Origin: Aliiroseovarius sediminilitoris | GTDB lineage: Bacteria > Pseudomonadota > Alphaproteobacteria > Rhodobacterales > Rhodobacteraceae | Length of the DNA: 64,000 nucleotides | Reading direction: 5' to 3' | Assembly (NCBI RefSeq): GCF_900109955.1 | Contig: NZ_FOJB01000001.1 | Location: 1-64,000 of the forward strand | Shown here: positions 43,896 to 53,418 of the stretch, piece after piece | Numbering within the stretch: position 1 is the stretch's first letter | Layout of the letters: every line of letters begins with the position of its first letter | The notes under the pieces: generated by a model | What the model saw: the letters and a program-made list of their open reading frames with translations, nothing else | What the model was told of the DNA's origin: nothing | The model's database searches: none | Position numbers and translations under genes: made by a program

Positions 43896-45665
43896 TTAAC
43901 TTGACAGCTCCGCCGTATCACCGCGTTCAAGGTCACGTAAAACCGATGGGGTTTCCTGCGCCTTTGCCAGCGTCCAGCGGATGCGTGTCGCATAGTCCAT
44001 TGCGACACCAGATAGAACCACTTGTTTCGTTTTCCGTGGCTTCAAACGTGTCTTTTCCAGATAAACGCTGCTTTCCAGCGTCAATTCGCCACGACCTTCG
44101 AAGCGGAACACCCAGATTTCGCCAGACCGCAGCGCCATGGATACGGCTGTGCCGCCCAGGTCGAGCGCCGCATCCACATCCGGATGCAGGTGAAACCGAA
44201 TGCTGAACGGAACGCCCTGAAGTGCGACCTGATCCATCGCGCGATCAAAGCGGGCTTGATCGGCATCTGTCACGGCGGCGAGCGTATCTTCGCCCATCAC
44301 ACCGCGGCCATCCTGATCCATCTCGATTCGCCGCATATGGGTCAGCCCGTGGCTTTTGACATAGCCATCATGCGCCGCCACCACGCCGGTCAGCGCGCCT
44401 TCGGTCAAATGCTGCAAGTGAACCTGAGATGGAGTTGATGTCAGAAACACCTTAGCCCCCCCGCCATGATGTTTTGCTGCTCCCAGACGCGATGAAGACA
44501 GTCCCGCCAACCCCAGCACCGAATGCGAGGGCGTGGCGCGGCCCGCCTTGTGCCATTCGGCCCCGAAATGCGCGCCCGATCCACAATTCACGATCAGGGG
44601 GCGCCGACCCGAGGTCAGTTCCAGCGCAAGGGTCGAGGCATGGGCGTTGGCAGACGCCAGCCCGGTGGGCGGGGTGGCTGTATCGACGATCAGACTCGTG
44701 CGCCCCGCGCTTACACGCGTATAGCCCATCGACCGCCCAGAGGCCGCGCGACCGCGCACCCCCGATGTCGCCAGTGCGTGATCCAGCCGTCCTTCAAGCC
44801 CGCGCCCGCCGCCGTGAAACCGCGCCAGTCCACCATCGGCATGGCGAAGGGCGCGAAGGGTCGGCGCAATCCGTTCGATTGCGTCCATGTGAGCCTTCGC
44901 AGATTGACGGCCGCTTTCCGATAGCGCCAGTGCAGCCCAGTTCAGCAGCGTGAATACATCCAGAAGCTCTTCGGGGTTACGGGTCGGGATGCCACCTTCC
45001 GCGTCGATCTGATCAGCGCATTCCCGCGCAAGGGCTTTGACCGCGGGGGCCACATGCCGCTCCATGCCTTCCAGGGCGAGGCCCGCATATATCAGACCGG
45101 TCAGCGCCTCGAACCGCGGCAGTCCCGGAGATGCCGCGCCCCAACGCCGGGCCAAAAAGATCGTTTGCTGCCCCAAGGATCGGAAAAAGGCACGGCTTTG
45201 GTCCGAATCCATCCCCGCCATCAGGAATATTGCGTGGTTGATCCAGCGGATCAGTCGCCGCCCGGTCAGGTCCGGTGTCCAGCCATCGCCATCGCCTCGG
45301 CCAAACTGGTCAATCCAGCCCATGACCCAGGTCCGCGCCAGCTTGCGCGCGTCGCTGTCGCCCACGCTGGCCAGGTCATCCAGCCAGACAAAACCTTGCG
45401 TTTCTTCAGAAAATCCCAGACTCGGAGGAATGATGTCCCACAACCCGGCATCGGGTGCATTTACAAGATGTCCGGCGAACAGATAATTGCCAGCGATCAG
45501 TTGCTTGCCGCGCGCGTACGCGCCAATCGTGCGAGGCTCTGGTTGCGACACGAACCCGGTGGCCGGGCGCGCTCGTGCTGCCCGCTTCGCTTGCCAGCGA
45601 TTCGCAAAACGGGTTCTAAACCCGGAAAAACCGTCTTGGTGCACCACGGGGACGCCTCGCCTCAA
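43896..45665 (-). CDS. Heparinase II/III-family protein
   Basis: A 589-residue protein with an alpha/alpha toroid in the first half (HAIFLMAGMDSDQSRAFF, LLDVFTLLNWAAL) and a beta-sandwich heparinase II/III domain in the second (NCGSGAHFGAEWHKAGRA, SHSVLGLAG). The family lyses or binds acidic polysaccharides. No signal peptide is evident, so it is probably cytoplasmic, as in many alphaproteobacterial homologues near purH. The start is uncertain: TTG 45665 gives the longest form, and GTG codons a few residues later are possible. Confidence 0.82.
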   Translation of the reverse strand: MRRGVPVVHQDGFSGFRTRFANRWQAKRAARARPATGFVSQPEPRTIGAYARGKQLIAGNYLFAGHLVNAPDAGLWDIIPPSLGFSEETQGFVWLDDLASVGDSDARKLARTWVMGWIDQFGRGDGDGWTPDLTGRRLIRWINHAIFLMAGMDSDQSRAFFRSLGQQTIFLARRWGAASPGLPRFEALTGLIYAGLALEGMERHVAPAVKALARECADQIDAEGGIPTRNPEELLDVFTLLNWAALALSESGRQSAKAHMDAIERIAPTLRALRHADGGLARFHGGGRGLEGRLDHALATSGVRGRAASGRSMGYTRVSAGRTSLIVDTATPPTGLASANAHASTLALELTSGRRPLIVNCGSGAHFGAEWHKAGRATPSHSVLGLAGLSSSRLGAAKHHGGGAKVFLTSTPSQVHLQHLTEGALTGVVAAHDGYVKSHGLTHMRRIEMDQDGRGVMGEDTLAAVTDADQARFDRAMDQVALQGVPFSIRFHLHPDVDAALDLGGTAVSMALRSGEIWVFRFEGRGELTLESSVYLEKTRLKPRKTKQVVLSGVAMDYATRIRWTLAKAQETPSVLRDLERGDTAELSS

Positions 45666-45765
45666 TCATCCAACTATGTTGAACTTACGCCCCTCTGACG
45701 GGGGTCTTTGGGAAAGCATACAGACCCGCTTGACGAGAGTCATCGGTGAATTGCCGCATTGTCGG

Positions 45766-47025
45766 TCAGGTTTTGCGAAAGGCTGTGATGAAAAATCCGT
45801 CCATCCCGCCAAGATCGGCGTTGAAATGCGGAAAAATCCGCAACCCTTCAGGACCGATCCAACTTCCGTCAACGCCTGGAAGGCGCAGAGCGTCGAGATC
45901 AAGCTGCACATTCGCATGGCGTCCCAGCGCATCGCGCACCTGCTCTTCGCCTTCGTCGATCAGCAGGCTACAGGTGCAAAACACCAGCCGCCCGCCGGGT
46001 TTCAACAGCCCAATGGCGCGATCAATCATGTATTCCTGCAACTCGAACAGGCCAGGAAAGTCGCTGCCATCCTTGGTATGGGGCAAATCGGGATGTCTGC
46101 GGATCGTGCCTGTCGCTGTGCAAGGCGCATCCAGCAAGATGGAATCAAATTGCGGTTCGTCGAATTCCAGCGCATCGCCTACCACGAGTTCGGCCTTCAG
46201 CCCGGTGCGCGACAGGTTTTCAGCCACGCGCTTCATCCGAACCTCGGACACATCCAGCGCAGTCACATTCGCACCCATCGCGGCCAGTTGCATGGTCTTG
46301 CCACCCGGCGCGGCGCACATGTCCAGCACCCGCGCCCCGGACACTGGCGTCAGCACCTTTGCAGGCAAAGCGGCAGACGCATCCTGCACCCACCAATCAC
46401 CGGCATCATACCCAGCGAGCCCCGTCACCTGCCCGGCATCCTGCAACCGCACCGACCCAGTGGGCAACAAGGTTCCGCCCAGCCGTTTCGCCAATTCCTC
46501 AGCGTCTCCCTTCGCGGTCAGATCAAGTGGAGGTGCGAGCACCTGTACTGCCTCCATCGCTTCGACCCGTGCTTTACCATAATCGGCAATCAGCGGCTTA
46601 CGCAGCCATTTCGGCAGCCGCGGGATCGGCAAACCATCCCACTTGGCAGTCTCTTCGGTGACCTTACGCAGAATCGCGTTGACCAAACCGGACTGCCGTT
46701 CCGTCTGGCGGTTCGCACGGGTCAAAGCCACAAGCGAGTTCACGATGCCATGCGCAGCCCCGCCCGTGCATATCTCGGCCACACCCAGCCGCAGAATATT
46801 CAGAACCCGTGCGGAAGGGCGCTTTTTCAGATGTGGCCCCAACATGCGATCCGCCCGATCCATGTTGCGCAGCGCCAACAAAGTCAACCGCTGGGTGCGC
46901 GCGCGGTCTTCTGGGGCAACCTTGGCCAGCCGTTTCGGCAATGCTTCGGACAGCAAACGATGCTCGTCCAGCACATCCCCCAAAAGATCGACCGCGATAT
47001 GTCGCGGGTCCACAACCTTGCCCAT
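45766..47025 (-). CDS. rsmB: RsmB-family rRNA cytosine-C5 methyltransferase
   Basis: A 419-residue enzyme that methylates a cytosine of 16S rRNA at C5. An N-terminal NusB-like RNA-binding domain (about 10-135) is followed by the SAM domain, with VLDMCAAPGGKTMQL as SAM-binding motif, PC in LLDAPCTATGTI and TC in VFCTCSLL as the two catalytic cysteines. ATG 47025 follows AAAGGGG; GTG 47046 is less likely. First gene of the minus-strand run that continues with the heparinase-like gene, purH and lspA. Divergent from the DUF1674 gene. Confidence 0.93.
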   Translation of the reverse strand: MGKVVDPRHIAVDLLGDVLDEHRLLSEALPKRLAKVAPEDRARTQRLTLLALRNMDRADRMLGPHLKKRPSARVLNILRLGVAEICTGGAAHGIVNSLVALTRANRQTERQSGLVNAILRKVTEETAKWDGLPIPRLPKWLRKPLIADYGKARVEAMEAVQVLAPPLDLTAKGDAEELAKRLGGTLLPTGSVRLQDAGQVTGLAGYDAGDWWVQDASAALPAKVLTPVSGARVLDMCAAPGGKTMQLAAMGANVTALDVSEVRMKRVAENLSRTGLKAELVVGDALEFDEPQFDSILLDAPCTATGTIRRHPDLPHTKDGSDFPGLFELQEYMIDRAIGLLKPGGRLVFCTCSLLIDEGEEQVRDALGRHANVQLDLDALRLPGVDGSWIGPEGLRIFPHFNADLGGMDGFFITAFRKT

Positions 47026-47094
47026 CGGCACCCCTTTGCGTTTCACCTTCGCGCGACCTATATCATGGCACAGAAAGCCACAAGGATCAGGCCC

Positions 47095-47298
47095 ATGCCC
47101 GACACGCCGTCAAAGCCCGAAACCGAGCAGCGCGACCTACCGCCCGCGGCCAAGCGTGCCTTGGCCGAAGCCGCGGAACGCCGCAAGAAGGCAGAGGCAG
47201 AGGCCAAAACTCGCCCGACCGAACTCGGAGGCCGCGACGGCCCCGAACCGGTCCGCTATGGCGATTGGGAAAAGAAGGGCATCGCGATCGACTTCTGA
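47095..47298 (+). CDS. DUF1674 protein (SDHAF4-like succinate dehydrogenase assembly factor)
   Basis: A 67-residue protein. A charged helix rich in Ala/Glu/Lys is followed by the C-terminal signature GPEPVRYGDWEKKGIAIDF that defines DUF1674/SDHAF4. In eukaryotes the homologue helps flavinylated succinate dehydrogenase assemble; bacterial members are assumed to act likewise. ATG 47095 begins the typical length. Divergent from rsmB and convergent with dapB. Confidence 0.88.
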   Translation: MPDTPSKPETEQRDLPPAAKRALAEAAERRKKAEAEAKTRPTELGGRDGPEPVRYGDWEKKGIAIDF

Positions 47299-47316
47299 TC
47301 GGGTAGACCCAGCGGT

Positions 47317-48126
47317 TTACAGCCCAAGCACGTCCATCATGTCGTATTCACCGGGCTTCTTGCCCTGCCCCCAAAGTGCGGCCTTCACAGCCCCACGGGC
47401 GAAAATGGCGCGGTCTGTGGCGACATGGCGCAGCACAATACGCTCGCCCGGGGCTGCAAACATCACGTCATGTTCCCCCACGATATCGCCGCCACGCACA
47501 GCGTGAAACCCGATGTCACCACGTTTGCGCGCGCCGGTCATACCGTCACGACCCCGGTCTGAAACCTCTTCCAGATCGACGCCCCGCCCTTCGGCCGCGG
47601 CCTCGCCCAGCATCAACGCGGTGCCTGATGGGGCATCGACCTTGTGATGATGATGCGCCTCGACAATCTCGATGTCGAAATCTTCGTCCAGCGCCTCGGC
47701 CACCTTGCGGGTCAGTTGCACCAGAAGGTTCACGCCAAGGCTCATATTGCCTGCGCGCACGATGGTCGCATGTCGCCCGGCAAGCGCCAGTTTCGCCAGA
47801 TCGTCATCGCTCAGACCCGTGGTGCCAATCACGTGCACCGCGCGGGCCTGCGCTGCGATTTCAGCCATGGCAACCGTTGCCGCAGGAGCGGTGAAATCAA
47901 TGACCGCCTGCGCCTTTGCCATTGTCTCCAGCGGGTCATCGGACACGGTGACGCCCAGCGCTTGACCGCCCATGCAAACGCCAACATCCTTGCCGATCCA
48001 ATCATGCCCCGAACGCTCCAACGCGCCGACCAACCGCGCGCCCTTGATCGTGCCAATCTCGCGGATCAGCATCTGGCCCATCCGGCCTGACGCGCCCATC
48101 ACAACAATGCCCGGCAAATCGCTCAT
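47317..48126 (-). CDS. dapB: 4-hydroxy-tetrahydrodipicolinate reductase
   Basis: Lysine/diaminopimelate synthesis enzyme that reduces the product of DapA with NAD(P)H. The 269-residue chain has the Rossmann motif [13 protein letters not shown] at residues 8-20 and the conserved [15 protein letters not shown] motif in its second half. ATG 48126 is the start. Divergent from rbfA with about 95 bases between them. Confidence 0.96.
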   Translation of the reverse strand: MSDLPGIVVMGASGRMGQMLIREIGTIKGARLVGALERSGHDWIGKDVGVCMGGQALGVTVSDDPLETMAKAQAVIDFTAPAATVAMAEIAAQARAVHVIGTTGLSDDDLAKLALAGRHATIVRAGNMSLGVNLLVQLTRKVAEALDEDFDIEIVEAHHHHKVDAPSGTALMLGEAAAEGRGVDLEEVSDRGRDGMTGARKRGDIGFHAVRGGDIVGEHDVMFAAPGERIVLRHVATDRAIFARGAVKAALWGQGKKPGEYDMMDVLGL

Positions 48127-48220
48127 CTTTGTCTCCTTCGCTTCATCGCTGTCTAGCGCGCTTGCCCTATCTTGGCAAAGCCCTGTTGCGAAGGCGCGCA
48201 ATCGGGCATAAATGGCCCCT

Positions 48221-48643
48221 ATGGCAAAGAACCGATTTAATGACACAGCAGGCCCGACGCAGCGACAGCTGCGCATCGCCGAACTGATCCGCCGGACCCT
48301 GTCCGAAGCATTGATGCGTGGTGATGTGCACGACCCCGACCTTGGGCGCATGTCGATCACAATTGGCGAGGTGCGTGTGACCTCGGACCTTAGCATCGCC
48401 ACCGTCTTTGCGCTGCCCCTGGGGGGCAAGGATGGCGATCTGGCGATCAAGGCGCTGGCCCGCAACAAGGGCGAGCTGCGCCGCATTCTGGGCAAAGCGC
48501 TGAAGATCAAGCACACGCCCGACCTGCGTTTTATGGTGGACGAGACCTTTGACCAGATGGACCACACCCACCGCCTGCTGTCACAGGAAGCCGTCCAGCG
48601 CGACCTGAAAACGAAAGATGACGACGGAGCGGAGGACGCCTGA
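48221..48643 (+). CDS. rbfA: Ribosome-binding factor A
   Basis: Helps mature the 30S subunit and the 16S rRNA 5' end. The 140-residue protein is a single KH-like fold, with [18 protein letters not shown] at the start and [12 protein letters not shown] near the end. Two in-frame ATGs are nine bases apart (48212, 48221) and neither has a strong ribosome binding site; I use the second because the family begins MAKNRF. Its stop overlaps the truB start by one base. Confidence 0.93.
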   Translation: MAKNRFNDTAGPTQRQLRIAELIRRTLSEALMRGDVHDPDLGRMSITIGEVRVTSDLSIATVFALPLGGKDGDLAIKALARNKGELRRILGKALKIKHTPDLRFMVDETFDQMDHTHRLLSQEAVQRDLKTKDDDGAEDA

Positions 48644-49548
48644 TGGGACGCCGCAAGAAGGGGCGGGACATTCACGGCTGGCTGGTCGTGGACAAACCCG
48701 CCGGTGTCAGCTCGAACGCCGTGGTCAACAAGGTGCGCTGGGCAATGGATGCCAAGAAGGCCGGACATGCAGGCACGCTGGACCCCGAAGCCACCGGCGT
48801 CTTGGCGGTCGCTTTGGGCGAGGCCACCAAAACCGTGCCCTACATTACTGACGCGCTGAAAGCCTATGTGTTTACCGTCCGACTTGGTCAGGCGACCAAC
48901 ACGGATGACACCGAAGGCGAGGTAATCGCCGAGAGCGACGCGCGCCCCACCGATGAAGACATTCAAGCTGCATTGGGCAAGTTCACCGGAAAGATCATGC
49001 AGGTGCCGCCGAAGTTTTCCGCCGTGAAAATCGACGGCGAACGCGCCTATAAACTCGCCCGCGACGGCGAAGACGTGGACATCGCCGCTCGTCCCCTCTG
49101 GGTCGAAGAACTAGTGATGCTGGACCGTCCAGACGCCGATAATGTCACGCTCGAAATGACCTGCGGCAAGGGCGGCTACGTCCGCGCCATCGCGCGTGAT
49201 CTAGGCGAGGTGCTGGGTTGCCACGGCCATGTCCGCGAATTGCGCCGCATCTGGTCCGGCCCGTTTGACGTCGAAGAGGGCGTTAGTCTTGATTTGGTCG
49301 ATAAACTGGCGAAAACTGGCGAACTCGACGCTTATTTGCACCCTTTAGAAGAAGGGTTGCAAGACCTGCCCGAACTGAAAGCAACCGACCAAGGAGCAAC
49401 CCGCCTGCGCCACGGCAATCCGGGCATGGTGATCACCTCGGACGTTGAATATGGTGACGAGGCATGGGCGTCCCATGACGGAAAAGCTGTTGCCGTTGGT
49501 ATCTATCGCGCGGGCGAATTGCACCCGTCACGGGTGTTCAACCAATAG
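48643..49548 (+). CDS. truB: tRNA pseudouridine(55) synthase
   Basis: Isomerises U55 in the T-loop of tRNAs. The 301-residue chain has the catalytic Asp in [13 protein letters not shown], the YFAV-like [15 protein letters not shown] stretch and [15 protein letters not shown] in the RNA-binding loop. Coupled to rbfA by a one-base overlap (TGATG), the usual order. Convergent with deoA. Confidence 0.97.
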   Translation: MGRRKKGRDIHGWLVVDKPAGVSSNAVVNKVRWAMDAKKAGHAGTLDPEATGVLAVALGEATKTVPYITDALKAYVFTVRLGQATNTDDTEGEVIAESDARPTDEDIQAALGKFTGKIMQVPPKFSAVKIDGERAYKLARDGEDVDIAARPLWVEELVMLDRPDADNVTLEMTCGKGGYVRAIARDLGEVLGCHGHVRELRRIWSGPFDVEEGVSLDLVDKLAKTGELDAYLHPLEEGLQDLPELKATDQGATRLRHGNPGMVITSDVEYGDEAWASHDGKAVAVGIYRAGELHPSRVFNQ

Positions 49549-49558
49549 CAGTCCGCTT

Positions 49559-50866
49559 TCAGTCGATGATGTCGCGCACGACCGGCTGCCGATCCGGGCA
49601 TTCGCCGATCTCATAGGCTGACAGGATCTGCGCCTGCGCTATTTCCGCAGCTTGTTCGCTGCGCGCATGAACCGTGACAATAGGGTCGCCTTTGTCGACC
49701 ATGACCCCCAAAGGCAAAAGGCCGGTCAAACCAACCGCAGGATCGATCGTATCGCTGGACACGCGGCGCCCACCGCCCAGTTCGACCACGGCCAATCCAA
49801 CATCGCGCGTTGCAATGGCACTTATATGACCCGCACGTGGCGCGAGCACTTCTCGCTGAATGGGCGCAACCGGCAGGTACGTCACGTGGTTTTCGACAAA
49901 ATCAGAGGGGCCGCCCAGGGCGGCGACCATCTTGCCAAATCGCTCAGCCGCACGCCCATCATCAAGCGCCGCTTGTGCCAGATCACGCGCACGGGTGCGA
50001 TCTGTTTCAACCCCTGCCGTTACCAACATTTCGCCACACAGACCGATCACAACCTCGGTCAACCGGGCCTCTCGCCGTGCACCGGTCAGAAAATCAACTG
50101 CATTGATGACCTCGACCGCGTTCCCTGCCGCATCCGCCAACGGTTGGTTCATATCGGTCAAAAGCGCATGACATGGCAATCCAGCGGCGCGGGCAACCTC
50201 GGTGATCGACACCGCAAGCTCGTGGGCCTTGTCAAAATCCGACATGAAGGCACCATTGCCGAACTTCACATCCATCACCAACGAACCAAGCCCAGCCGCC
50301 AGCTTCTTTGACAGGATCGAGGCGGTAATCAGCGGGATGCTTTCAACCGTCGCCGTCACGTCACGGATGCCATAAAACCGCTTGTCCGCCGGGGCCAAAT
50401 GCGCAGTCTGTCCAATAATGGCGCAGCCAACCCCATTCACAACCTCCGAAAACAAGGTGTTATCAGGTGTTGCGCCATATCCGGGGATCGATTCCATCTT
50501 GTCCAGTGTCCCGCCGGTATGACCAAGCCCGCGCCCAGAAATCATCGGCACATAGGCACCGCACGCCGCCACAATCGGTGCAAGCATCAGGCTGACATTG
50601 TCGCCAACCCCCCCGGTGGAATGCTTGTCCACAACAGGCCCCGGCAGGTCGGACCAATTAAAAACATCCCCGCTGTCGCGCATCGCCATGGTCAGGGCAG
50701 CAGCCTCGTCCCGCGCCATCCCGTTCAAAAGGACTGCCATGGCAAACGCGGCGATCTGCGCGTCGCTGGCGCTGCCGTTGGAGATGCCGCGCACCATCTG
50801 GGCAATATCGTCAGAACTCAGAACCCGTGCATCGCGTTTCTTGCGGATGATCTCGGCTATCAGCAT
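49559..50866 (-). CDS. deoA: Thymidine phosphorylase
   Basis: Splits thymidine to thymine and deoxyribose-1-phosphate in nucleoside salvage. The 435-residue chain has the phosphate-binding VDKHSTGGVGDNVSLMLAP and SGRGLGHTGGTLDKMES motifs and normal length. No other deo gene is adjacent, so it is probably its own unit. ATG 50866 is preceded by AAAGG on the minus strand. Confidence 0.95.
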   Translation of the reverse strand: MLIAEIIRKKRDARVLSSDDIAQMVRGISNGSASDAQIAAFAMAVLLNGMARDEAAALTMAMRDSGDVFNWSDLPGPVVDKHSTGGVGDNVSLMLAPIVAACGAYVPMISGRGLGHTGGTLDKMESIPGYGATPDNTLFSEVVNGVGCAIIGQTAHLAPADKRFYGIRDVTATVESIPLITASILSKKLAAGLGSLVMDVKFGNGAFMSDFDKAHELAVSITEVARAAGLPCHALLTDMNQPLADAAGNAVEVINAVDFLTGARREARLTEVVIGLCGEMLVTAGVETDRTRARDLAQAALDDGRAAERFGKMVAALGGPSDFVENHVTYLPVAPIQREVLAPRAGHISAIATRDVGLAVVELGGGRRVSSDTIDPAVGLTGLLPLGVMVDKGDPIVTVHARSEQAAEIAQAQILSAYEIGECPDRQPVVRDIID

Positions 50867-50958
50867 GATGTGACCTTTCTTTGCCCAGCCAGTGAACGAC
50901 CAAACGCGCGGCGGCGCAAGGGCTTGCCAATAAGGCGCGCCACGTTCAAAACGCGTCT

Positions 50959-51465
50959 ATGATTACGCGTGAGTTCCAGAAGGGCGATGCCCAGTCCTTC
51001 GCGGTCTATTCAGACTGCGAGAAATACCGTTACCTGCTGACCCGAGTTTGGGATCCGGCAGGTCGCAAGGCGCTGTTCATCATGCTGAACCCGTCCACCG
51101 CAACCGAGGTGCAGAACGATCCGACGGTCGAACGCTGCGAACGGCGGGCACGCACGTTGGGATTCGGGGCGTTTCGCGTCACCAACATTTTCGCGTGGCG
51201 CGACACCGATCCGCGCAACATGCGTGCAGCAACAGACCCGGTTGGCCCGGCAAATGACGCGGCCATCGTGGACAGTTGTCCTTGGGCAGATCAGATTATC
51301 TGTGGATGGGGCACGCATGGTGCACATCTGGACCGTGGTGCACAGGTTGAGGCCTTGTTGCGCCAGACCGGTCAGCCTGCTTTTCATCTTGGTCAGACGA
51401 AGGATGGGCATCCAAAGCACCCGCTTTACATCGCCTATGCCCAACAACCCCAAAAATGGTTTTGA
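50959..51465 (+). CDS. DUF1643 protein
   Basis: A 168-residue soluble protein of family DUF1643. Marks are KALFIMLNPSTATEVQNDPT, VTNIFAWRDTDP and the end LGQTKDGHPKHPLYI. Members are stand-alone enzymes-to-be of unknown function found widely in bacteria. The ATG at 50959 lies after a short gap behind deoA (divergent from it); no obvious ribosome binding site stands out. Convergent with the RTX gene by ten bases. Confidence 0.87.
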   Translation: MITREFQKGDAQSFAVYSDCEKYRYLLTRVWDPAGRKALFIMLNPSTATEVQNDPTVERCERRARTLGFGAFRVTNIFAWRDTDPRNMRAATDPVGPANDAAIVDSCPWADQIICGWGTHGAHLDRGAQVEALLRQTGQPAFHLGQTKDGHPKHPLYIAYAQQPQKWF

Positions 51466-51475
51466 TCCGTCAAAG

Positions 51476-52789
51476 TCAGCCGACCACGTTGGGTACGACT
51501 TCAACATAGACATCATGCATCGTTGCGCCCGGTGCACCCCTAAGGATGGCAACAACCTCGCCATTTACGGTCACTATACCATCTTCACCAGTTGCCGATG
51601 GGTGAACATCATATTCCAAATCCCTGGCATCTTGGGTCGGATCCAGCGACACGCGCAGGAAATCCTGTCCGGGGACGAAATCCATCACTTCGGCATGGCT
51701 CTGTCCTGCGTCAGCATCAGAATAGACCCAGAACACATCTTCGCCGTCACCGCCGGTGGCGATGTCGCTGCGATCCATGATCAGCGTATCGTCACCTGAA
51801 CCGCCATCCAACGTGTCCTGATCGCCATCAATATGCCAACCGAAGTCGTGAAGCTCAGCACCGCCGCGCTCCATCGCGTGGCCAAGGTGATTGATGATGT
51901 CATCCCCTTCCCCGCCCGTCAGTGTATCGGCGCCGTGCCCGCCAAATAGGGCATCGTCACCCGCACCGCCGATCAAAATATCGTCGTCTGTTACGGGGGT
52001 ATGCTCTTCATCAGGCGTCTCATGCACACCGCCGAACAGTTGATCGTCCCCGTCCCCCCCGACCAGCATGTCATCGCCTGCCCCTCCATCCAGAAAACTA
52101 TCGCGACTTCTCGCGGCGTCCAGTGTGTCGTCCCCGTTGCCACCGAACCCGGCCAAAACGCCCTCGCCCGAAGTAATCACGTCATCGCCATCATTTCCGA
52201 ACAGATAGGCAGCATCATCACCGGATGTCAGCGTGTCGTTGCCGGCACCACCATCAACCACTGGCACCTCAGTCCCTTCATCATTGCTCAGGATTGGGGT
52301 GCCATGAAATTCGTCGATTGTTCCCCTGCCAGTGCCGTCGATACCATCATCCGGCAAAACCGCGTGATCATCGGCATCGTTCAGCGACAGTTCATCCAGC
52401 TCATCAAGGAAATGCCCCATATCCTCGCGACCATAATGCTGATCCGTTTCGGTCGCCAACAAACGATCCAGCAGCGTGGCATCTTGATGAGGGGTGGCAC
52501 CATCGCCCAAGCCGTTATTCGGCGCAAGAACTGTATCGTCTGCACCGATATCCTGACCTGGAATTACCTGGTCGCCGGTGTTGGGCAACAAAACCCCTGG
52601 TGTATTTTCACCGCCGGACATATCCCCATCGTCGACCGCGATGAAATCGCCTTGTCCCGCAGGCGGCACAGGTTCGGTGCCGCGCCCGACATCTTCATCC
52701 TCTTCTTCATCATCCGAGAAGCCTTCGGTGAAACTGTCAGCCATTAAGGCGACCGGTAGCAGACCCAGAAACAGCAACGAAAACAACAT
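51476..52789 (-). CDS. RTX (haemolysin-type) calcium-binding repeat protein
   Basis: A 437-residue, strongly acidic protein. A hydrophobic N-terminus (MLFSLLFLGLLPVALM) is followed by an acidic linker and about ten RTX nonapeptides in the middle (GGAGNDTLT, GGAGDDMLV, GGDGDDQLF, GGSGDDTLI and others), each binding calcium. The last 80 residues (GEDVFWVYSDADAGQSHA onward) form a separate domain. RTX proteins usually leave by type I secretion with a C-terminal signal; here the hydrophobic N-terminus suggests membrane anchoring instead. No type I secretion gene is nearby. No good ribosome binding site precedes the ATG. Confidence 0.87.
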   Translation of the reverse strand: MLFSLLFLGLLPVALMADSFTEGFSDDEEEDEDVGRGTEPVPPAGQGDFIAVDDGDMSGGENTPGVLLPNTGDQVIPGQDIGADDTVLAPNNGLGDGATPHQDATLLDRLLATETDQHYGREDMGHFLDELDELSLNDADDHAVLPDDGIDGTGRGTIDEFHGTPILSNDEGTEVPVVDGGAGNDTLTSGDDAAYLFGNDGDDVITSGEGVLAGFGGNGDDTLDAARSRDSFLDGGAGDDMLVGGDGDDQLFGGVHETPDEEHTPVTDDDILIGGAGDDALFGGHGADTLTGGEGDDIINHLGHAMERGGAELHDFGWHIDGDQDTLDGGSGDDTLIMDRSDIATGGDGEDVFWVYSDADAGQSHAEVMDFVPGQDFLRVSLDPTQDARDLEYDVHPSATGEDGIVTVNGEVVAILRGAPGATMHDVYVEVVPNVVG

Positions 52790-52927
52790 TTAAAAGCTCG
52801 CTTTCCAAAAAGCGCGAAACGGTAGAACTCGCGACATAACGCTGGTTGGCACAGACAACCGCTTGCGATTGTAGCCTTCTGAACGCAAACTCATAGAAAA
52901 TAGTAGTTACAAACTTAAATTAACGAT

Positions 52928-52948
52928 TGGTTAACAAATGGTTAACAA
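52928..52948 (+). repeat. Direct repeat TGGTTAACAA around the DUF5665 start codon
   Basis: TGGTTAACAA occurs at 52928-52937 and again at 52939-52948, one base apart; each copy contains the palindrome GTTAAC. The DUF5665 start codon lies between and within them. It could be an operator or chance in an AT-rich patch. Confidence 0.5.
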
Positions 52949-53252
52949 GCCTGAAGACACCCGGGCGAACGTCAGAAGCAAACTCGCCGAGCGCGAAAAA
53001 GCACTGTCATTCGAAGTCCGTGCGCTGCGCGCCGAGGTGGAGCGGATGAACAATCATCGCTTCATCAAGCTGCACGATTCCTTGTGGAAACTTGGCCTGT
53101 TTCAACTCTATCGCGGCCTTGCCTTCGGTCTGGGATCAGTGCTGGGTGCGTCGCTTCTGGTCTCGATCCTGCTGTATGTTCTGGCCTCAATCGACTTCAT
53201 CCCGGTGCTGGGCGATTGGGCCCAGCAGATCATTGACGAGATGAAAAAATAA
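52938..53252 (+). CDS. DUF5665-like membrane protein
   Basis: A 104-residue protein: a coiled-coil-prone N-terminal half (residues 8-40), the family core NHRFIKLHDSLWKLGLFQLY, and one membrane segment (about 62-86: GLGSVLGASLLVSILLYVL), ending FIPVLGDWAQQIIDEMKK. It matches DUF5665 in the core and membrane parts. The ATG at 52938 has no ribosome binding site and sits inside a 10-bp direct repeat; a later ATG (53046) with GAGGTGGAG upstream would give only the core and membrane part. Confidence 0.75.
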   Translation: MVNKPEDTRANVRSKLAEREKALSFEVRALRAEVERMNNHRFIKLHDSLWKLGLFQLYRGLAFGLGSVLGASLLVSILLYVLASIDFIPVLGDWAQQIIDEMKK

Positions 53253-53253
53253 T

Positions 53254-53275
53254 CTGCAAACGACCTGCAAACGAC
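53254..53275 (+). repeat. Tandem 11-bp repeat after the DUF5665 stop
   Basis: CTGCAAACGAC occurs twice in direct succession (53254-53264, 53265-53275), beginning two bases after the TAA stop. Identical copies suggest recent slippage or a site for a protein in the rpsO upstream region. Confidence 0.6.
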
Positions 53276-53291
53276 CCCCGGTATTTTTTCT

Positions 53292-53320
53292 TTGCGTTTT
53301 CTGCGGAATCTTCCTATACG
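53292..53320 (+). promoter_or_regulatory. Sigma-70-type promoter of rpsO
   Basis: TTGCGT (53292-53297) and TATACG (53315-53320) stand 17 bases apart, about 100 bases before the rpsO start. A small hairpin (GTCTG-TGGG-CAGAC) follows in the untranslated leader, a plausible place for S15 autoregulation. Confidence 0.6.
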
Positions 53321-53418
53321 CCCCCATCTGTTCACGTCTGTGGGCAGACCTCTCCACGGGCCTTGCTGGACGACATCCCGGCCTGCGCCATCAACCTTAA
53401 CCTATGAAGGAGACCCCG

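Noticed and set aside
45685-45715. Hairpin CCCCTCTGACGGGG between rsmB and the heparinase-like gene
   Set aside because: The stem is only four or five pairs and no T run follows on the minus strand, so it is not called a terminator.
45487-47298. 603-codon plus-strand frame running into the DUF1674 gene
   Set aside because: Only the last 67 codons look like a protein (DUF1674). The rest is antisense to rsmB and the heparinase-like gene.
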